Positions 17,120-27,650 of a stretch of 45,680 bases of DNA are shown here, one piece after another (within the stretch, counting starts at the first letter, position 1; each line of letters starts with the position of its first letter). The position numbers and the translations under genes were made by a program. The stretch comes from Oxalobacter sp. (lineage in GTDB: Bacteria > Pseudomonadota > Gammaproteobacteria > Burkholderiales > Burkholderiaceae_D). The stretch spans positions 1 through 45,680 of the forward strand of contig JAEEYE010000018.1 of NCBI GenBank assembly GCA_016291665.1. The letters run 5' to 3'. The notes below the pieces were generated by a model. It saw only the letters and a program-made list of their open reading frames with translations. It was not told where the DNA came from and made no database searches.

Positions 17120-20100
17120 CGGTTTCCACCTTTTCTTTTTTCTGGCGCTTGAATCGGTTCATGTACAGATAGACGATTGGGGTCGTATACAGGGTCAACA
17201 GTTGGCTTAGGATCAGTCCACCTACAATGGAAATGCCTAGCGGAACCCGCAGTTCTGCGCCATCGCCGTGGCCAAGGGCCAAAGGCAGTGCCCCAAAAAG
17301 GGCGGCAGCTGTCGTCATCATAATCGGCCTGAAGCGTAGCGTACAGGCTTGGTAGATGGCTTCTTCGGGTGTCAGGTTGCTGCTGCGCTCTGCCGCTACG
17401 GCAAAATCGATCATCATGATGGCATTCTTTTTGACGATGCCGATTAAAAGGAGGACACCGATCAAGGCAATGATGGAAAACTCTGTCCTCGCAAGAAGCA
17501 GTGCCAGGAGTGCCCCGACCCCGGCAGATGGCAACGTCGAGATGATGGTAATCGGATGGATGAAGCTCTCATAGAGAATCCCTAAGACAATGTAGACGGC
17601 AACGAGTGCTAGGGCAATCAAAAGCGGTTGGTTGGAAAGGGATTCCTTAAAGGTTTTGGCTGTGCCTTGGAAGCTTCCTATGACCGATTTGGGCATGCCG
17701 ATGTCAGAGAGGGTCTGTTCAATCGCATGCGTGGCTTCGGATAACGAGTGCCCAGGTATGAGGTTAAACGACAGCGTCGATGCGGCAAACTGCCCTTGGT
17801 GGTTGACGGTCAGTGATGTGTTGACAGGTTCCCATGTGGCAATGGATGACAGGGGTGTTGGACCGTCCCTTGTCTGGAGGTAGATGTCGTTTAAGGATTT
17901 GGGGTTTTCCAGATGCTGCAAACCGACTTCCAGGACAACCTTGTATTGGTTTAAGTCATTGTAGATATTGGAAATCTGCCGTTGGCCGAACGCATTATAG
18001 AGTGCGTTGTCGATATCCTTTTGGGTCAGGCCAAAGCGGGCCATCTGATTCCGGTTGAACGATAAGAGCGTCTGGCGGCCATGGAGTTCCTGGTCGGTAT
18101 TTAAGTCTGCAATCATTGGGAGTTTTGCCATTGCACGCATTGCTTTTGGTGTCCATTCCCTAAGTTCTTCCAAGTCGTCACTCATCAAAGTGAACTGGAA
18201 CTGGGCATTTGAGGGACGTCCGCCCATACGGATGTCTTGGACTGACTGCAAGAAAAGCGAAGCTCCTGGCTCATTGGCGAGTTTGTGGCGCAACCTGCCG
18301 ATGACCTGGTCGGACGTTGCATCGCGCTGGTTCAAGGGTTTCAGGCTCAAGAACATATGCGCTGAGTTCGTTTGGGCATTACTGGTGTAGCCTGCGACCT
18401 TGTCGACAGCTGGGTCTTCTTGGATTTTTTCGACAAAGCGCTTCATCTTGTTTTCCATCGCTTTGGAGGAGATGCTCTGGTCAGCTCGGATGGCACCGAA
18501 CATGCGGCCAGTGTCCTGCTGAGGGAAGAAGCCCTTCGGTACGATGATATAGAGGAAGATGTTGAAAGCGATGGTTGCCATCAGGATGAAGAGCATTGTC
18601 CTGCGGTGGTTGATGGCCCAGGCAAGCGTTTTTTCATAGCCGCGCTGCATCCAAGCAAAAAAGACTTCAGCGCGCCCGAAGATGCGGGCAACCGTTCCCT
18701 GGCGCTTGTCCTTGCGTTTTTTGATGAGCAGTGCACAGAGCATTGGGGTGGTGGTCAGCGACACGAAAAGGGATACCAGGATGGTAATCGAGAGGGTTAC
18801 GGCAAATTCGCGGAAAAGCCGCCCGATGATCCCGCCCATCAAGAGGATTGGGATGAAAACCGCAATCAACGAGAGGCTGATCGATATCACGGTGAAGCAC
18901 ACTTCGCCCGCGCCTTTTAAGGCTGCCTCAACCGGTTTCATCCCGTCTTCAATGTAGCGCATGATGTTTTCCAAGACGACAATCGTGTCGTCCACCACAA
19001 AGCCGGTGGCAATCGTAAGCGCCATCAACGACAGGTTGTTCAATGAAAAGCCGGCGAGGTACATCACGGTAAACGAGCCGACCAAAGAGACGGGGACGGT
19101 GATGGCGGAAATGAAGGTGGCGCGCAAATTCCGTAAGAAGAGGAAAACCACCAGGATTACGAGGCCGACAGAGACCATCAACGTGAATTCCACATCGGCT
19201 AATGAGGCGCGGATTGTCGGTGTGCGGTCCATCACGACGCCCAGGTCCAGGTCACCGCCTACGGATGCCTTGATCATCGGCATGGCGCTGTAGATGCGGT
19301 CAACGGTTTCAATGATGTTGGCACCGGGTTCCCTGAAGATGATCAGGACAATGCTCTGTTTGCCGTTGATGACCCCTTTGTTGTAGATGTTCTGTACCCC
19401 GTCGGTGACATCGGCGACATCCTGGAGCCGGATGGCTGTGCCATTTAGGTGGCGGATGATCATCGGCTGATAGTCGCGCGCGGTCTTGACCTGGTCGTTG
19501 GCGCCGATCTGCCATTTGGACTCATCGTTTGCAATCGCCCCTTTCGGACGGGCGACATTCATCGATGCGATGGTTTTCCTGGCGTCATCCAAATTGATCC
19601 CATAGCGGGAGAGTTGCTGCGGGTTCAGGTCAATACGCACAGCCGGTTGTGAGCCACCGCCGACGAAAACATCGCCCACGCCTTCCAACTGCATCAGTTT
19701 TTGGGCAATGATGGTATCTGCCGCATCGTACATCTGGCTGAAAGGCAGTGAGTCTGACGTTAAGGAAAGCAACATGATTGGCGCATCAGCCGGATTGATC
19801 TTGCGGTAGGTCGGGTTCCTTGGCATGGTGGGTAGCAAGGCCCTTGCTGCATTGATGGCGGACTCCACGTCGCGGGCGGCTCCGTTGATATCGCGTGACA
19901 GGTCAAACTGCAGCGTGATTTCGGTCTGCCCGAGGGTACTGGATGACGTGATCTCGCTGATGCCGGCAATCCGTCCCAACGTCCTCTCCAAAGGGGTGGC
20001 CACGGTTGACGCCATCGTCTCCGGTGATGCGCCGGGCAACTGGGCACGGACGCGGATGGTCGGGAAGTCGACCTGCGGCAGTGGGGCAACCGGCAGGAAA

Positions 20101-20189
20101 TTGAAGGCGACAATGCCGGAAAGTAAGATGGCAATGGTCAAAAGGACGGTGGCAACAGGCCGGCGGATGAAGATTTCAGAGAATTTCAT
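17097..20189 (-). CDS. mdtC: RND multidrug efflux permease, MdtC/MuxC type
   Basis: Inner-membrane proton-driven exporter of the HAE-1 RND family, 1030 residues. It opens with the standard [12 protein letters not shown] helix. Twelve transmembrane helices flank two large periplasmic loops. The proton-relay pair Asp400-Asp401 is in TM4 ([12 protein letters not shown]) and the TM10 lysine is in [13 protein letters not shown]. It forms a pair with the adjacent MdtB-like protein; the two-permease arrangement points to the MdtBC/MuxBC heterotrimer. Eleven bases separate it from the upstream permease gene, and its 3' end overlaps the outer-membrane gene. Substrates of this class include bile salts, novobiocin and other amphiphiles; bile would matter for a gut bacterium. 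Confidence 0.93.
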   Translation of the reverse strand: MKFSEIFIRRPVATVLLTIAILLSGIVAFNFLPVAPLPQVDFPTIRVRAQLPGASPETMASTVATPLERTLGRIAGISEITSSSTLGQTEITLQFDLSRDINGAARDVESAINAARALLPTMPRNPTYRKINPADAPIMLLSLTSDSLPFSQMYDAADTIIAQKLMQLEGVGDVFVGGGSQPAVRIDLNPQQLSRYGINLDDARKTIASMNVARPKGAIANDESKWQIGANDQVKTARDYQPMIIRHLNGTAIRLQDVADVTDGVQNIYNKGVINGKQSIVLIIFREPGANIIETVDRIYSAMPMIKASVGGDLDLGVVMDRTPTIRASLADVEFTLMVSVGLVILVVFLFLRNLRATFISAITVPVSLVGSFTVMYLAGFSLNNLSLMALTIATGFVVDDTIVVLENIMRYIEDGMKPVEAALKGAGEVCFTVISISLSLIAVFIPILLMGGIIGRLFREFAVTLSITILVSLFVSLTTTPMLCALLIKKRKDKRQGTVARIFGRAEVFFAWMQRGYEKTLAWAINHRRTMLFILMATIAFNIFLYIIVPKGFFPQQDTGRMFGAIRADQSISSKAMENKMKRFVEKIQEDPAVDKVAGYTSNAQTNSAHMFLSLKPLNQRDATSDQVIGRLRHKLANEPGASLFLQSVQDIRMGGRPSNAQFQFTLMSDDLEELREWTPKAMRAMAKLPMIADLNTDQELHGRQTLLSFNRNQMARFGLTQKDIDNALYNAFGQRQISNIYNDLNQYKVVLEVGLQHLENPKSLNDIYLQTRDGPTPLSSIATWEPVNTSLTVNHQGQFAASTLSFNLIPGHSLSEATHAIEQTLSDIGMPKSVIGSFQGTAKTFKESLSNQPLLIALALVAVYIVLGILYESFIHPITIISTLPSAGVGALLALLLARTEFSIIALIGVLLLIGIVKKNAIMMIDFAVAAERSSNLTPEEAIYQACTLRFRPIMMTTAAALFGALPLALGHGDGAELRVPLGISIVGGLILSQLLTLYTTPIVYLYMNRFKRQKKEKVETDENTQNA

Positions 20190-20200
20190 GGCCTGCTCCG

Positions 20201-23200
20201 TCAGTCAGCTGCTGCCTGTTCTGTTTCGGCTTGGCCTTTTTTGCCATAGCGCCTGGATAGCCTGTCGAAGTACAGGTAGATGACCGGTGTCGTAAAGAGG
20301 GTAAGCACCTGGCTTAACAGGAGGCCGCCGACCATCGTAATACCCAAGGGGCTCCTAAGCTCAGACCCGATACCCGTCGCGAGCATCAAGGGAACGGCGC
20401 CTAAAAGCGCTGCCATCGTCGTCATCATGATTGGCCTGAAACGTAACAGGCACGCCTGGTAGATGGCTTCTTCAGGCGAAAGGCCTTCGTCACGTTCGGC
20501 AGACAGGGCAAAGTCGATCATCATGATGGCGTTCTTTTTGACGATGCCGATCAATAAGATGATCCCGATGATCGCAATGATGGTTAGGTCTTTGCGTGTG
20601 ACCATGAGCGCTAAGAGGGCACCGATCCCGGCAGAGGGTAGTGTCGAGAGGATTGTCACTGGGTGGATATAGCTTTCATAGAGGATTCCCAAGACAATGT
20701 ACATCACAACGAGTGCTGCCAGGATCAGCCAGAGGGTTGAAGAAAGGGAGGACTTGAACGCCATCGCAGCACCTTGGAAGGCAGTCTGGATGGCGTCTGG
20801 CATCGCCAGGTCTTCTTCAATGCCGGTGATGATATCAACCGCCTCAGAAAGGGAAACGCCGTCTGCCAGGTTAAACGATATGGTCGCTGTCGGGAATTGC
20901 CCCATATGGTTGATGACAAGCGTTGCCGGCCGTTCTTCAATGGTCGCAACCGCATCTAACGGCACCATCTGCCCACTGGCGGACGCTACACGGATGTCCT
21001 TGATTGATAGCGGGTGTGCCCGCTCTTCAGGAATCACCTGTAAGACGACACGGTATTGGTTTGTCTGTGTATAGATGGTGGAAACAAGCCGCTGTCCGAA
21101 TGCGTCATAAAGGGCGTCATCAATGTCTTGGATGGAAACGCCTAATCGTGATGCGGTGTCGCGGTTGATGTTCACATACGCCTGCCTGCCGTTTTCCAAT
21201 AGGTCGGATGTGACGTCTTTGAGTTCTTCTACGCCTTTTAAGCGGTCGACTAGCCGGGTTGACCAGACAGAAAGCTGTTCCATGCTTGTTGCCTGGAGTG
21301 TGAATTGGTACTGCGCGTAACTTGAGCGGCTGTCGATGCTGATGTCCTGTAAAGGTTGCATGTAAAGCGTCATGCCTGGGATGTCTTTGGCAGCGTCCTG
21401 TAGACGTGCCATGATAGTGTTGATGTCGTCACGGTCTCCCTTGGGTTTCAGATTGACCTGCATGTGGCCGTTGTTTAATGCCGTGTTGGTGCTGTCGACA
21501 CCGATATAGGATGAGACGTTTTCCACATCCGGGTCTTTAAGTACCAGGTCAATTAGTTTCTCCTGTTCCTTGGCCATCGCCTTGAACGATGTGGACTGCC
21601 TGATTTCAGAGACGATCTGGATAACACCAGAATCCTGTACCGGGAAAAAGCCCTTGGGGACTGCGATGTAGAGGAGTGCGGTGATTGCAACGGTAGCAAT
21701 GGCAGTAATCAACGTTAGCAGTTGGTGGCCGAGTACCCATTTGAGGCCTTTTGCATAAAGGGCAATCGTCTTTTCCCAGAAGTCATTGATGGCCTTGAAG
21801 AAGCTGTGTTCCTCTTTCTTTTCATGTTCAATGGGTTTTAAGAGTCTTGCACTCATCATCGGGGTGAGGGTGAGTGAGATGACGGCTGAGATTAAGATGG
21901 ACACGGCTAAGGTGACGGCGAATTCGCGGAAAAGCCTGCCGATGACATCGCCCATGAAAAGCAACGGGATAAGGACGGCAATCAGTGAGACCGTGAGCGA
22001 AATGATCGTAAAGCCGATCTGTTTGGAGCCTTTCAAGGCTGCTTCCATCGGGGAGTCCCCCTTTTCGATGAAGCGTGAGATGTTTTCAATCATCACAATC
22101 GCATCATCCACCACAAAGCCGGTGGCAATCGTCATCGCCATCAACGAGAGGTTGTTCATCGAAAAACCGGCGAGGTACATTACATTGAATGTCCCGATAA
22201 GCGACAGGGGGACTGCAACGGCTGGGATGATGGTAGCGGTCAGGTTCCGTAAGAATAAGAAGACGACTAGGACGACGAGGGCGATTGACATCAAGAGTTC
22301 ATGTTCCACGTCGCCCACGGAGGCGCGGATGGAGACCGTCCTGTCGGATAAGACATCTACATCAACGGCGGCGGGCAGGTTGTTCTTAAGGATCGGCAGC
22401 GTTTCCTTGATCTTGTCGGCAACGGCAATTACGTTTGCCCCAGGTTGGCGCTGCACCGTCAGGATTACGGCTGGTTTCTTACCCGACCAGGCGGCTAGGT
22501 TTTCGTTTTCAGCGCCGTCCATGACGGTGGCGATGTCCTTCAGCTTGATAGGAGTGCCGCCCTGGTAGGTGATGATGACGTCTTCAAATTCCTTGGCCGA
22601 TTTGAGCTGGTCATTGCCGTCAATCGTGGAAGACTGTAGCTGTCCGTCAAAACTCCCTTTGGCTTGGTTGACGTTGGCGTTGGCGATGGCGTAGCGGACC
22701 TTTTCGAGAGTGATGTTCCTGGCTGCCAAAGCCTTGGAATTGGCATGCACCCTGACGGCTGGCCGCTGGCCGCCACTGATGGAAACAAGCCCGACGCCAG
22801 GGACTTGGGAGAGTTTTTGGGCAATGCGTGTGTCAGCCAAGTCTTCGAGTTCCGTGATCGTCATTGTGGGGGAGGTCACGGCAATGGTGAGGATTGGTGT
22901 GTCTGCAGGGTTGACCTTGTTATAGATCGGCGGGTTGGGCAAATCAGGTGGCAGCAACATACCTGCCGCGTTGATGGCTGCCTGTACCTCCTGTTCTGCC
23001 ACATCGAGTGACAAGGAGAGCGAGAACTGTAGTGTGATGACCGAGACGCCTTCTGAACTTGAAGACGACATCTGTGAAAGTCCTGGCATCTGGCCGAGCT
23101 GGCGCTCTAACGGGGCGGTAATCGTTGAGGTGACGACATCGGGGCTGGCACCTGGATAATAGGTGACGACCTGGATTGTTGGATAGTCGACTTCAGGCAA

Positions 23201-23308
23201 TGATGAGACCGGGAGCATCCGCCAGGAAACGAGGCCTGACAGGAAAAGCGCCACCATCAGGAGGATTGTGGCAACAGGCCTTAGGATGAACGGACGCGAC
23301 GGGTTCAT
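20201..23308 (-). CDS. mdtB: RND multidrug efflux permease, MdtB/MuxB type
   Basis: Partner permease of 1035 residues with the same fold as the following gene product: the N-terminal [11 protein letters not shown] helix, the TM4 proton-relay Asp401-Asp402 ([12 protein letters not shown]), and the TM10 lysine in [13 protein letters not shown]. In MdtBC pumps, two MdtB and one MdtC subunit form the trimer and MdtC carries the drug path; this stoichiometry is known from E. coli and is transferred here by similarity. It starts 8 bp after the adaptor gene, so the operon order is mdtA-mdtB-mdtC-outer membrane channel. Both permeases retain proton-relay residues, so neither is an obvious dead copy. 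Confidence 0.93.
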   Translation of the reverse strand: MNPSRPFILRPVATILLMVALFLSGLVSWRMLPVSSLPEVDYPTIQVVTYYPGASPDVVTSTITAPLERQLGQMPGLSQMSSSSSEGVSVITLQFSLSLSLDVAEQEVQAAINAAGMLLPPDLPNPPIYNKVNPADTPILTIAVTSPTMTITELEDLADTRIAQKLSQVPGVGLVSISGGQRPAVRVHANSKALAARNITLEKVRYAIANANVNQAKGSFDGQLQSSTIDGNDQLKSAKEFEDVIITYQGGTPIKLKDIATVMDGAENENLAAWSGKKPAVILTVQRQPGANVIAVADKIKETLPILKNNLPAAVDVDVLSDRTVSIRASVGDVEHELLMSIALVVLVVFLFLRNLTATIIPAVAVPLSLIGTFNVMYLAGFSMNNLSLMAMTIATGFVVDDAIVMIENISRFIEKGDSPMEAALKGSKQIGFTIISLTVSLIAVLIPLLFMGDVIGRLFREFAVTLAVSILISAVISLTLTPMMSARLLKPIEHEKKEEHSFFKAINDFWEKTIALYAKGLKWVLGHQLLTLITAIATVAITALLYIAVPKGFFPVQDSGVIQIVSEIRQSTSFKAMAKEQEKLIDLVLKDPDVENVSSYIGVDSTNTALNNGHMQVNLKPKGDRDDINTIMARLQDAAKDIPGMTLYMQPLQDISIDSRSSYAQYQFTLQATSMEQLSVWSTRLVDRLKGVEELKDVTSDLLENGRQAYVNINRDTASRLGVSIQDIDDALYDAFGQRLVSTIYTQTNQYRVVLQVIPEERAHPLSIKDIRVASASGQMVPLDAVATIEERPATLVINHMGQFPTATISFNLADGVSLSEAVDIITGIEEDLAMPDAIQTAFQGAAMAFKSSLSSTLWLILAALVVMYIVLGILYESYIHPVTILSTLPSAGIGALLALMVTRKDLTIIAIIGIILLIGIVKKNAIMMIDFALSAERDEGLSPEEAIYQACLLRFRPIMMTTMAALLGAVPLMLATGIGSELRSPLGITMVGGLLLSQVLTLFTTPVIYLYFDRLSRRYGKKGQAETEQAAAD

Positions 23309-23316
23309 GATTTGCC

Positions 23317-24534
23317 TTAGTTGCCGTTAGGCGCACCCTTTGCTTTCTGGGTTGTGGCCTCATCCGGTTGGACAGGAGGGGAGGCAGCTTCGGGCTGTGC
23401 CATCTGTTCAACCACACGAACGGACGAGCCATCGCGCAGTTTGTCGACGCCGTCGGTGACGACGACATCGCCTGCTTCAAGGCCGGATTCGATGATTGTG
23501 TTTTCACCGGAAGTATCGCCAATCTTCACCTTGACAAGGCTGACCTTGTTGTCTGCGTTTACCTTATAGACGGTGTGACCTTGTTTGCCGAGTTGGACAG
23601 CCACCGTCGGGACGAGTACGGTGTCTTGGACGGCACCTAGGTGCATATGGATGTTGACGAACTGGTTCGGGTAGAGCTTGCGGTCGGTATTCTCAAACTT
23701 GGCCTTGATGCCCATTGTGCCGGTTTCGGTATTCAACTGGTTGTCGAGCGCTAGGATGACACCACGGGAGAGCAGGTTCTTGTCGTCACGGTCCCATGCT
23801 TCCACTTCCAGGCGGTTGTCGGTTGCATAGGCGGCCATGACCCGGGAGAGCTCGACTTCTGGGATGGAAAAGAAGACGTTGATCGGCTGTTCTTGGGTAA
23901 TCGTCACGATTCCCTGCTCGTCAGTTGCATGGACGATGTTGCCAAGGTCGACCTTTCTTAAACCGACACGGCCGGTGACCGGTGCTGTGATGCGGCTGTA
24001 AGTGATCTGCAGTCGGGCATTGTCGACTGCCCCTTGGTCAAACTTGACGGTACCCTCATACTGTCTGACAAGCGACGCTTGTGTGTCGACCTGTTGGCGG
24101 GCAATCGAATTCTGGCTTAAAAGCTGGCGGTAGCGTTGTAAGTCGAGTCGGGCGTTTTCAAGGAGGGCCTTGTCCCGAATCAGCTGGCCTTCGGCCTGCA
24201 AGAGCTGTGCCTTAAAGGGGCGGTCATCGAGTTCGGCTAAAAGCTGTCCCTGGCGGACAAACTGGCCTTCAGTGAAATGCAGCTTCATCAACTGTCCATC
24301 GACCCGGCTCCTGACGGTGACCGAATACGTTGAGTTGACGGTACCCAAAGCCGTGATTTCGAGTGGTGCGTTACCACGTATGGCTGTTGCTACCTTGACG
24401 GCGACAGCACCACCCCGGGGATAGCCGCCTTTGCTGCGTGTCATCGCCCAGACGATGGCCCAGATAATGGCAATGACAATCAGGGCACAGATTGCGATGA
24501 GGGAAAGGCGTTTGGCCTTGGGGTTCTTAAACAT
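23317..24534 (-). CDS. mdtA: RND efflux periplasmic adaptor, MdtA/MuxA type
   Basis: Membrane-fusion protein of 405 residues linking the permeases to the outer-membrane channel. A single N-terminal membrane anchor lies at about 11-31. Next come the biotinyl-lipoyl-like half motif near [19 protein letters not shown], an alpha-hairpin (about 108-150, [21 protein letters not shown]), the second lipoyl half with [13 protein letters not shown], and beta-barrel and membrane-proximal domains. The C-terminus is a Pro/Ala-rich tail. It is the first gene of the four-gene efflux operon, behind an extended -10 promoter. No local regulator such as BaeSR is encoded beside it. Confidence 0.93.
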   Translation of the reverse strand: MFKNPKAKRLSLIAICALIVIAIIWAIVWAMTRSKGGYPRGGAVAVKVATAIRGNAPLEITALGTVNSTYSVTVRSRVDGQLMKLHFTEGQFVRQGQLLAELDDRPFKAQLLQAEGQLIRDKALLENARLDLQRYRQLLSQNSIARQQVDTQASLVRQYEGTVKFDQGAVDNARLQITYSRITAPVTGRVGLRKVDLGNIVHATDEQGIVTITQEQPINVFFSIPEVELSRVMAAYATDNRLEVEAWDRDDKNLLSRGVILALDNQLNTETGTMGIKAKFENTDRKLYPNQFVNIHMHLGAVQDTVLVPTVAVQLGKQGHTVYKVNADNKVSLVKVKIGDTSGENTIIESGLEAGDVVVTDGVDKLRDGSSVRVVEQMAQPEAASPPVQPDEATTQKAKGAPNGN

Positions 24535-24571
24535 GATAGCCAGCTAACAGTAATTGGATTGAAGCGGATTA

Positions 24572-24580
24572 AGTATAGCA
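24572..24580 (-). promoter_or_regulatory. Extended -10 promoter of the efflux operon
   Basis: Read on the minus strand, TGCTATACT fits an extended -10 element (TGn before a five-of-six TATAAT match), about 38 bases before the mdtA start. No good -35 is spaced from it, as expected for an extended -10 promoter. Confidence 0.4.
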
Positions 24581-24783
24581 AACAACGGGATACAGTGGAT
24601 TTCTCTGACGCCGTGTTTCGGGTAGGGGACTGAGCTGAGGTTTGCCCGAACCTGTCATGAAAGCTGCCCAGTTTGGTTTCGGACTGCTGGATGCGATGTA
24701 GATTACCCGCGCATGCCTAGCGTCCCATGACCGTTTTCCCGTCATGAAAACAATGAGCTTCATAGGTTGAGGTTCCTTATCCA

Positions 24784-24819
24784 TGCCGGAAAACTGGTTA
24801 GTTTACCGTTTTTCCGGCA
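24784..24819 (-). terminator. Palindrome, probable terminator of the sigma-54 regulator / 301-residue protein transcript
   Basis: TGCCGGAAAA (24784-24793) and TTTTCCGGCA (24810-24819) are perfect 10-bp complements. The A/T-rich inner ends of the arms put T residues inside the stem in either direction, so it may act on both strands. Confidence 0.5.
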
Positions 24820-24861
24820 TGATATGCTGATAGCGGATAGGGCGGTAGCCGAGTGGGTGTG

Positions 24862-25767
24862 CTAAATGCGTAACAGGGGGTAGCACCTGACTAAAAAGCC
24901 GTATCGGTCGATGATGTAGCGCACATGCCTGGCTTCAACCGGTGTATCTGCATTTCCCGCGAGGAACCCAACGCCGACAGCTTCCCTAAAGCGCATCGTC
25001 AGACGTTTGACGCCCACGCTTTGGTTGTATTGTCGGGCGAAACGATCCATCCCCAGGTTCTGCATACTTTCAATGTCGATGCCTTTGTTCCACCTCACCG
25101 CATCCATTGGCAGGCCTTTTATGCCATCTGGGGTGATGCCCTCCATTGCCCAACGTTTAAGCAGTGCGGTATCCACCGACGGGGCATGCCTGTCCAAGTC
25201 ATGGGGCAGGAAAAGCCCGGTGCGCTCAGGCATCTGGGTGAAGGTTTTTGTGCCGTCACCGTCTGGTGTGCCGCTGTAGTATCCCTTGGTTGACCAGGTG
25301 CTGAAAAGCGTATTGGAGAAAGTCTGGTGCCGGACTTCGCGGTACTTTGACTTCTCAACGTGCTGGGGGATGGGGATGCCGGGTAACATCTCCCGGATGA
25401 TGGTGTAAAGGCGCCATGGTTCGATATTTAAGGGGATCCCAAACGATGGAAATACCCAAGAGAGCTTCGGAGAGCCTGATGCCAGATAGAAATCAATGGT
25501 GTTAAGGATTCGTGCCTGGCTTTTTGGGGTGAATCGCTCAAAAGCAGGCAAGACCCAATGCGAAACAAGATGGCGGATTTGCTCTGTTGGTTGGAAGTCT
25601 GTCTGGGCGAAGGCAACGGTTTCCTTGTCTGTCAGGCAGGCAAGTTCCCCCAGTACGTCGCCCAAGAATTCCCAATGGACATCAGCTACCCCGCGTTTGG
25701 GTGCAGGTGGAGCTAGGTCCAGCCAGTCAACAAACTTCTGCCAAGAGCGTTCGAACAAGCCGGCCAT
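24862..25767 (-). CDS. Uncharacterised 301-residue protein
   Basis: I do not recognise this protein. It has no signal peptide or clear transmembrane helix. The N-terminal half is helical and acidic, followed by a stretch rich in aromatic and proline residues (WVFPSFGIPLNIEPWRLY near 119-136). The middle has many Gly, Thr and charged residues. One cysteine is near the start and one near the end. The ribosome binding site before ATG 25767 is poor. It lies 17 bp after the sigma-54 activator gene on the same strand, so translational coupling is likely and the two may work together, for example with the protein sensing or modulating the activator. The frame is long, with normal codon use, so it is very likely a real gene. 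Confidence 0.7.
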   Translation of the reverse strand: MAGLFERSWQKFVDWLDLAPPAPKRGVADVHWEFLGDVLGELACLTDKETVAFAQTDFQPTEQIRHLVSHWVLPAFERFTPKSQARILNTIDFYLASGSPKLSWVFPSFGIPLNIEPWRLYTIIREMLPGIPIPQHVEKSKYREVRHQTFSNTLFSTWSTKGYYSGTPDGDGTKTFTQMPERTGLFLPHDLDRHAPSVDTALLKRWAMEGITPDGIKGLPMDAVRWNKGIDIESMQNLGMDRFARQYNQSVGVKRLTMRFREAVGVGFLAGNADTPVEARHVRYIIDRYGFLVRCYPLLRI

Positions 25768-25784
25768 GGGAAATTTTATGCAAA

Positions 25785-27425
25785 TCAGGTTGTTGGGTTA
25801 CGGAACTCGTCAGGATCGATGCCAAGTTTTTTCAGTCGGGCCAATAATGTCGTACGTTTCAGCCCCAATCTGGCAGCCGCACCCTGCCTGCCACCGATGA
25901 CGCCTTGGCAGGCTTTGAGTGCTGAAACCAGGGTTTCGCGGTCTGTTTCCGGCAGAGCTTTGCCTGTCCCGGACTCAGGGATGGTGCTCGGTATCGATGC
26001 TTTTTGTGTTGGCTGGATTATCTCAGATTGGTGCTGGGATTCCAAATGCCGCAGAAAGTCAGGCGTCAGGTTCAATACATGGCCTTCGTTGGTCAGGATG
26101 ACAGCCCGCTCAATGACGTTTTCCAGTTCACGGATGTTGCCATGCCATGGCATACGGGTCATCATGGCCAGTGTATCAGCAGGGATTTCGGTAATGACCC
26201 GGCCGAATTTTTTGGCAAACTTCAACGTGAAGAACTTGGTTAGCAGGGGGATGTCTGCAACACGTTCGCGTAAGGGGGGGACTGTGATGGGAAAGACATT
26301 GAGTCGGTAATAGAGGTCACTTCGGAATGTCTTGTCATGGACTTTAGCCAAGAGGTCATTGTTGGTCGCGGCAATGAACCTGACATCGACTGGAATGGTT
26401 TCGGATCCGCCTAGTCGCCTGATTTGTTTGTCCTGCAGGACACTTAAGAGCTTGGGCTGCAGTTCAATGGGCATATCCCCGATTTCATCCAAAAAGAGAG
26501 TACTGTGGTTGGCTTGCTCAAAGTGGCCGATGGTGCGGCTCTGGGCACCGGTAAATGCCCCTTTTTCATGGCCGAAAAGTTCGTTTTCCATCAAGTCAGA
26601 TGGGATGGCCGTACAGTTAAGCCGAATCATCTGGTGGTTTTTCCGCCTGCTGAGGTTATGGATTGTCTGCGCAATCAGTCCTTTGCCGGTACCTGTTTCA
26701 CCCAATATCAGGACGGTGGCATTGCTGTCTGCGACAATCTTGATCTGTTGGAGAATGTCCTTGATGGCTTTGCTTTGCCCGATAACATCATACAGTCCAC
26801 TGCTTGACGGGATATGGGTGTCTATCGTGATGGTTCGCCCGCTCGGGAAATAGGGGGCGATACCCGTTGCACTTTCTTTGGTGAGAATGGTTTCCAGTGC
26901 AAATGCAATACGGCGGGCAACTTTTTCCAAGACATTGATGGTTTCCCCAGAAAAACTGTCTTGGGTAAAACTGCCGACGGCAAGGATGCCGATGACTTCA
27001 TCGCCTGAGAGTAACGGGAAATCCATTAAGGAAAGCAGTTTTTCGATAGGGGTGTTTTTCAGATGTTGCAGCTCCTTTTTATAAGAGACCAGTTTTGTCC
27101 GGTCCAATAGGAGTTTTTCATGGTTTTCCATGACTTCCTGCAGGAAGGACTGCTGCAATGGTTGGATATCGCAGTCATAGCGGTCGAGCCTATGCCCTTC
27201 GTAGGTCGCATAATATGCACGCAGGTTGCAGGAAGGTAGGTGCGGCACTTCGATGGCAACAAAATCAAGGTTGAAAAAGTCATTGAGTTTGTCTGCCGTG
27301 TTGCGGAGTAGGTTGGGCAGGTTCTTGGCTGAGAGAATATTGTCAGTCAGGTCAACGAGAAAATGAGAGTAGGCGTCCTCTGTGATGGGTGAGGTGGCCT
27401 TATCATTGGAAAGCACGTCAGTCAT
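25785..27425 (-). CDS. Sigma-54-dependent transcriptional activator with GAF domain (FhlA-like)
   Basis: Bacterial enhancer-binding protein of 546 residues. An N-terminal GAF-type sensor domain (about 20-182) precedes a complete AAA+ domain (about 212-440) with Walker A GETGTGKG (242-249), the sigma-54 contact loop GAFTGA (289-294), Walker B TLFLDEIGD (309-317) and the arginine-finger region LYYRLNVFPI. A Fis-type helix-turn-helix closes the protein (GGRQGAAARLGLKRTTL, about 511-527). The closest known type is FhlA, whose GAF domain senses formate. In an oxalate degrader that produces formate this is suggestive, but the ligand is not shown. It lies downstream of the OxlT-like gene on the same strand, separated from it by a terminator. 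No clear -24/-12 promoter was found next to it. Confidence 0.9.
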   Translation of the reverse strand: MTDVLSNDKATSPITEDAYSHFLVDLTDNILSAKNLPNLLRNTADKLNDFFNLDFVAIEVPHLPSCNLRAYYATYEGHRLDRYDCDIQPLQQSFLQEVMENHEKLLLDRTKLVSYKKELQHLKNTPIEKLLSLMDFPLLSGDEVIGILAVGSFTQDSFSGETINVLEKVARRIAFALETILTKESATGIAPYFPSGRTITIDTHIPSSSGLYDVIGQSKAIKDILQQIKIVADSNATVLILGETGTGKGLIAQTIHNLSRRKNHQMIRLNCTAIPSDLMENELFGHEKGAFTGAQSRTIGHFEQANHSTLFLDEIGDMPIELQPKLLSVLQDKQIRRLGGSETIPVDVRFIAATNNDLLAKVHDKTFRSDLYYRLNVFPITVPPLRERVADIPLLTKFFTLKFAKKFGRVITEIPADTLAMMTRMPWHGNIRELENVIERAVILTNEGHVLNLTPDFLRHLESQHQSEIIQPTQKASIPSTIPESGTGKALPETDRETLVSALKACQGVIGGRQGAAARLGLKRTTLLARLKKLGIDPDEFRNPTT

Positions 27426-27563
27426 TACCTTGCTGGTACATCATTTCTTGGAAGAAGGCATCATACTGCTAACTGATACCTGAATGGTTACCCATACTAT
27501 GTATATGCGGTCTGAAGGTCTTTTTTTCAAGGAAAAGAATATCCTTTTTTGATTTCCTAAAAG

Positions 27564-27599
27564 TTAAAAAACGGTGGCGTTGCAAGAATGCCACCGTTT
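27564..27599 (-). terminator. Intrinsic terminator of the OxlT-like gene
   Basis: On the minus strand, AAACGGTGGC (complement of 27590-27599) pairs with the complement of 27569-27578 over 10 bp and runs into a T6 tract. It lies about 50 bases past the transporter stop and separates it from the sigma-54 regulator. Confidence 0.85.
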
Positions 27600-27650
27600 G
27601 GGTCTTATCAAAACCTTACCAGGCAGATGCCAGGCAAGTATTGAAAGATA

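Larger units (their letters stand above)
24535..24861. other. 327-bp region between the efflux operon and the 301-residue protein gene
   Basis: The right part holds a strong palindrome (24784-24819) that probably ends the upstream transcript. The left part holds the efflux promoter. A minus-strand frame of 64-71 codons covers 24569-24784, but it overlaps the palindrome and the promoter and has no recognisable features, so it is not called as a gene. Confidence 0.5.

Noticed and set aside
24569-24784. Minus-strand frame of 71 codons (or 64 from an internal ATG) between the efflux operon and the 301-residue protein gene
   Set aside because: It overlaps the predicted efflux promoter and begins inside a strong palindrome. 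The translated sequence has no domain, membrane span or signal peptide, and the ribosome binding site is weak.
24830-24900. tRNA-like GGTAGCCGAGTGGGT segment
   Set aside because: No acceptor stem, anticodon arm or T loop follows, and the segment runs into the end of a coding region.
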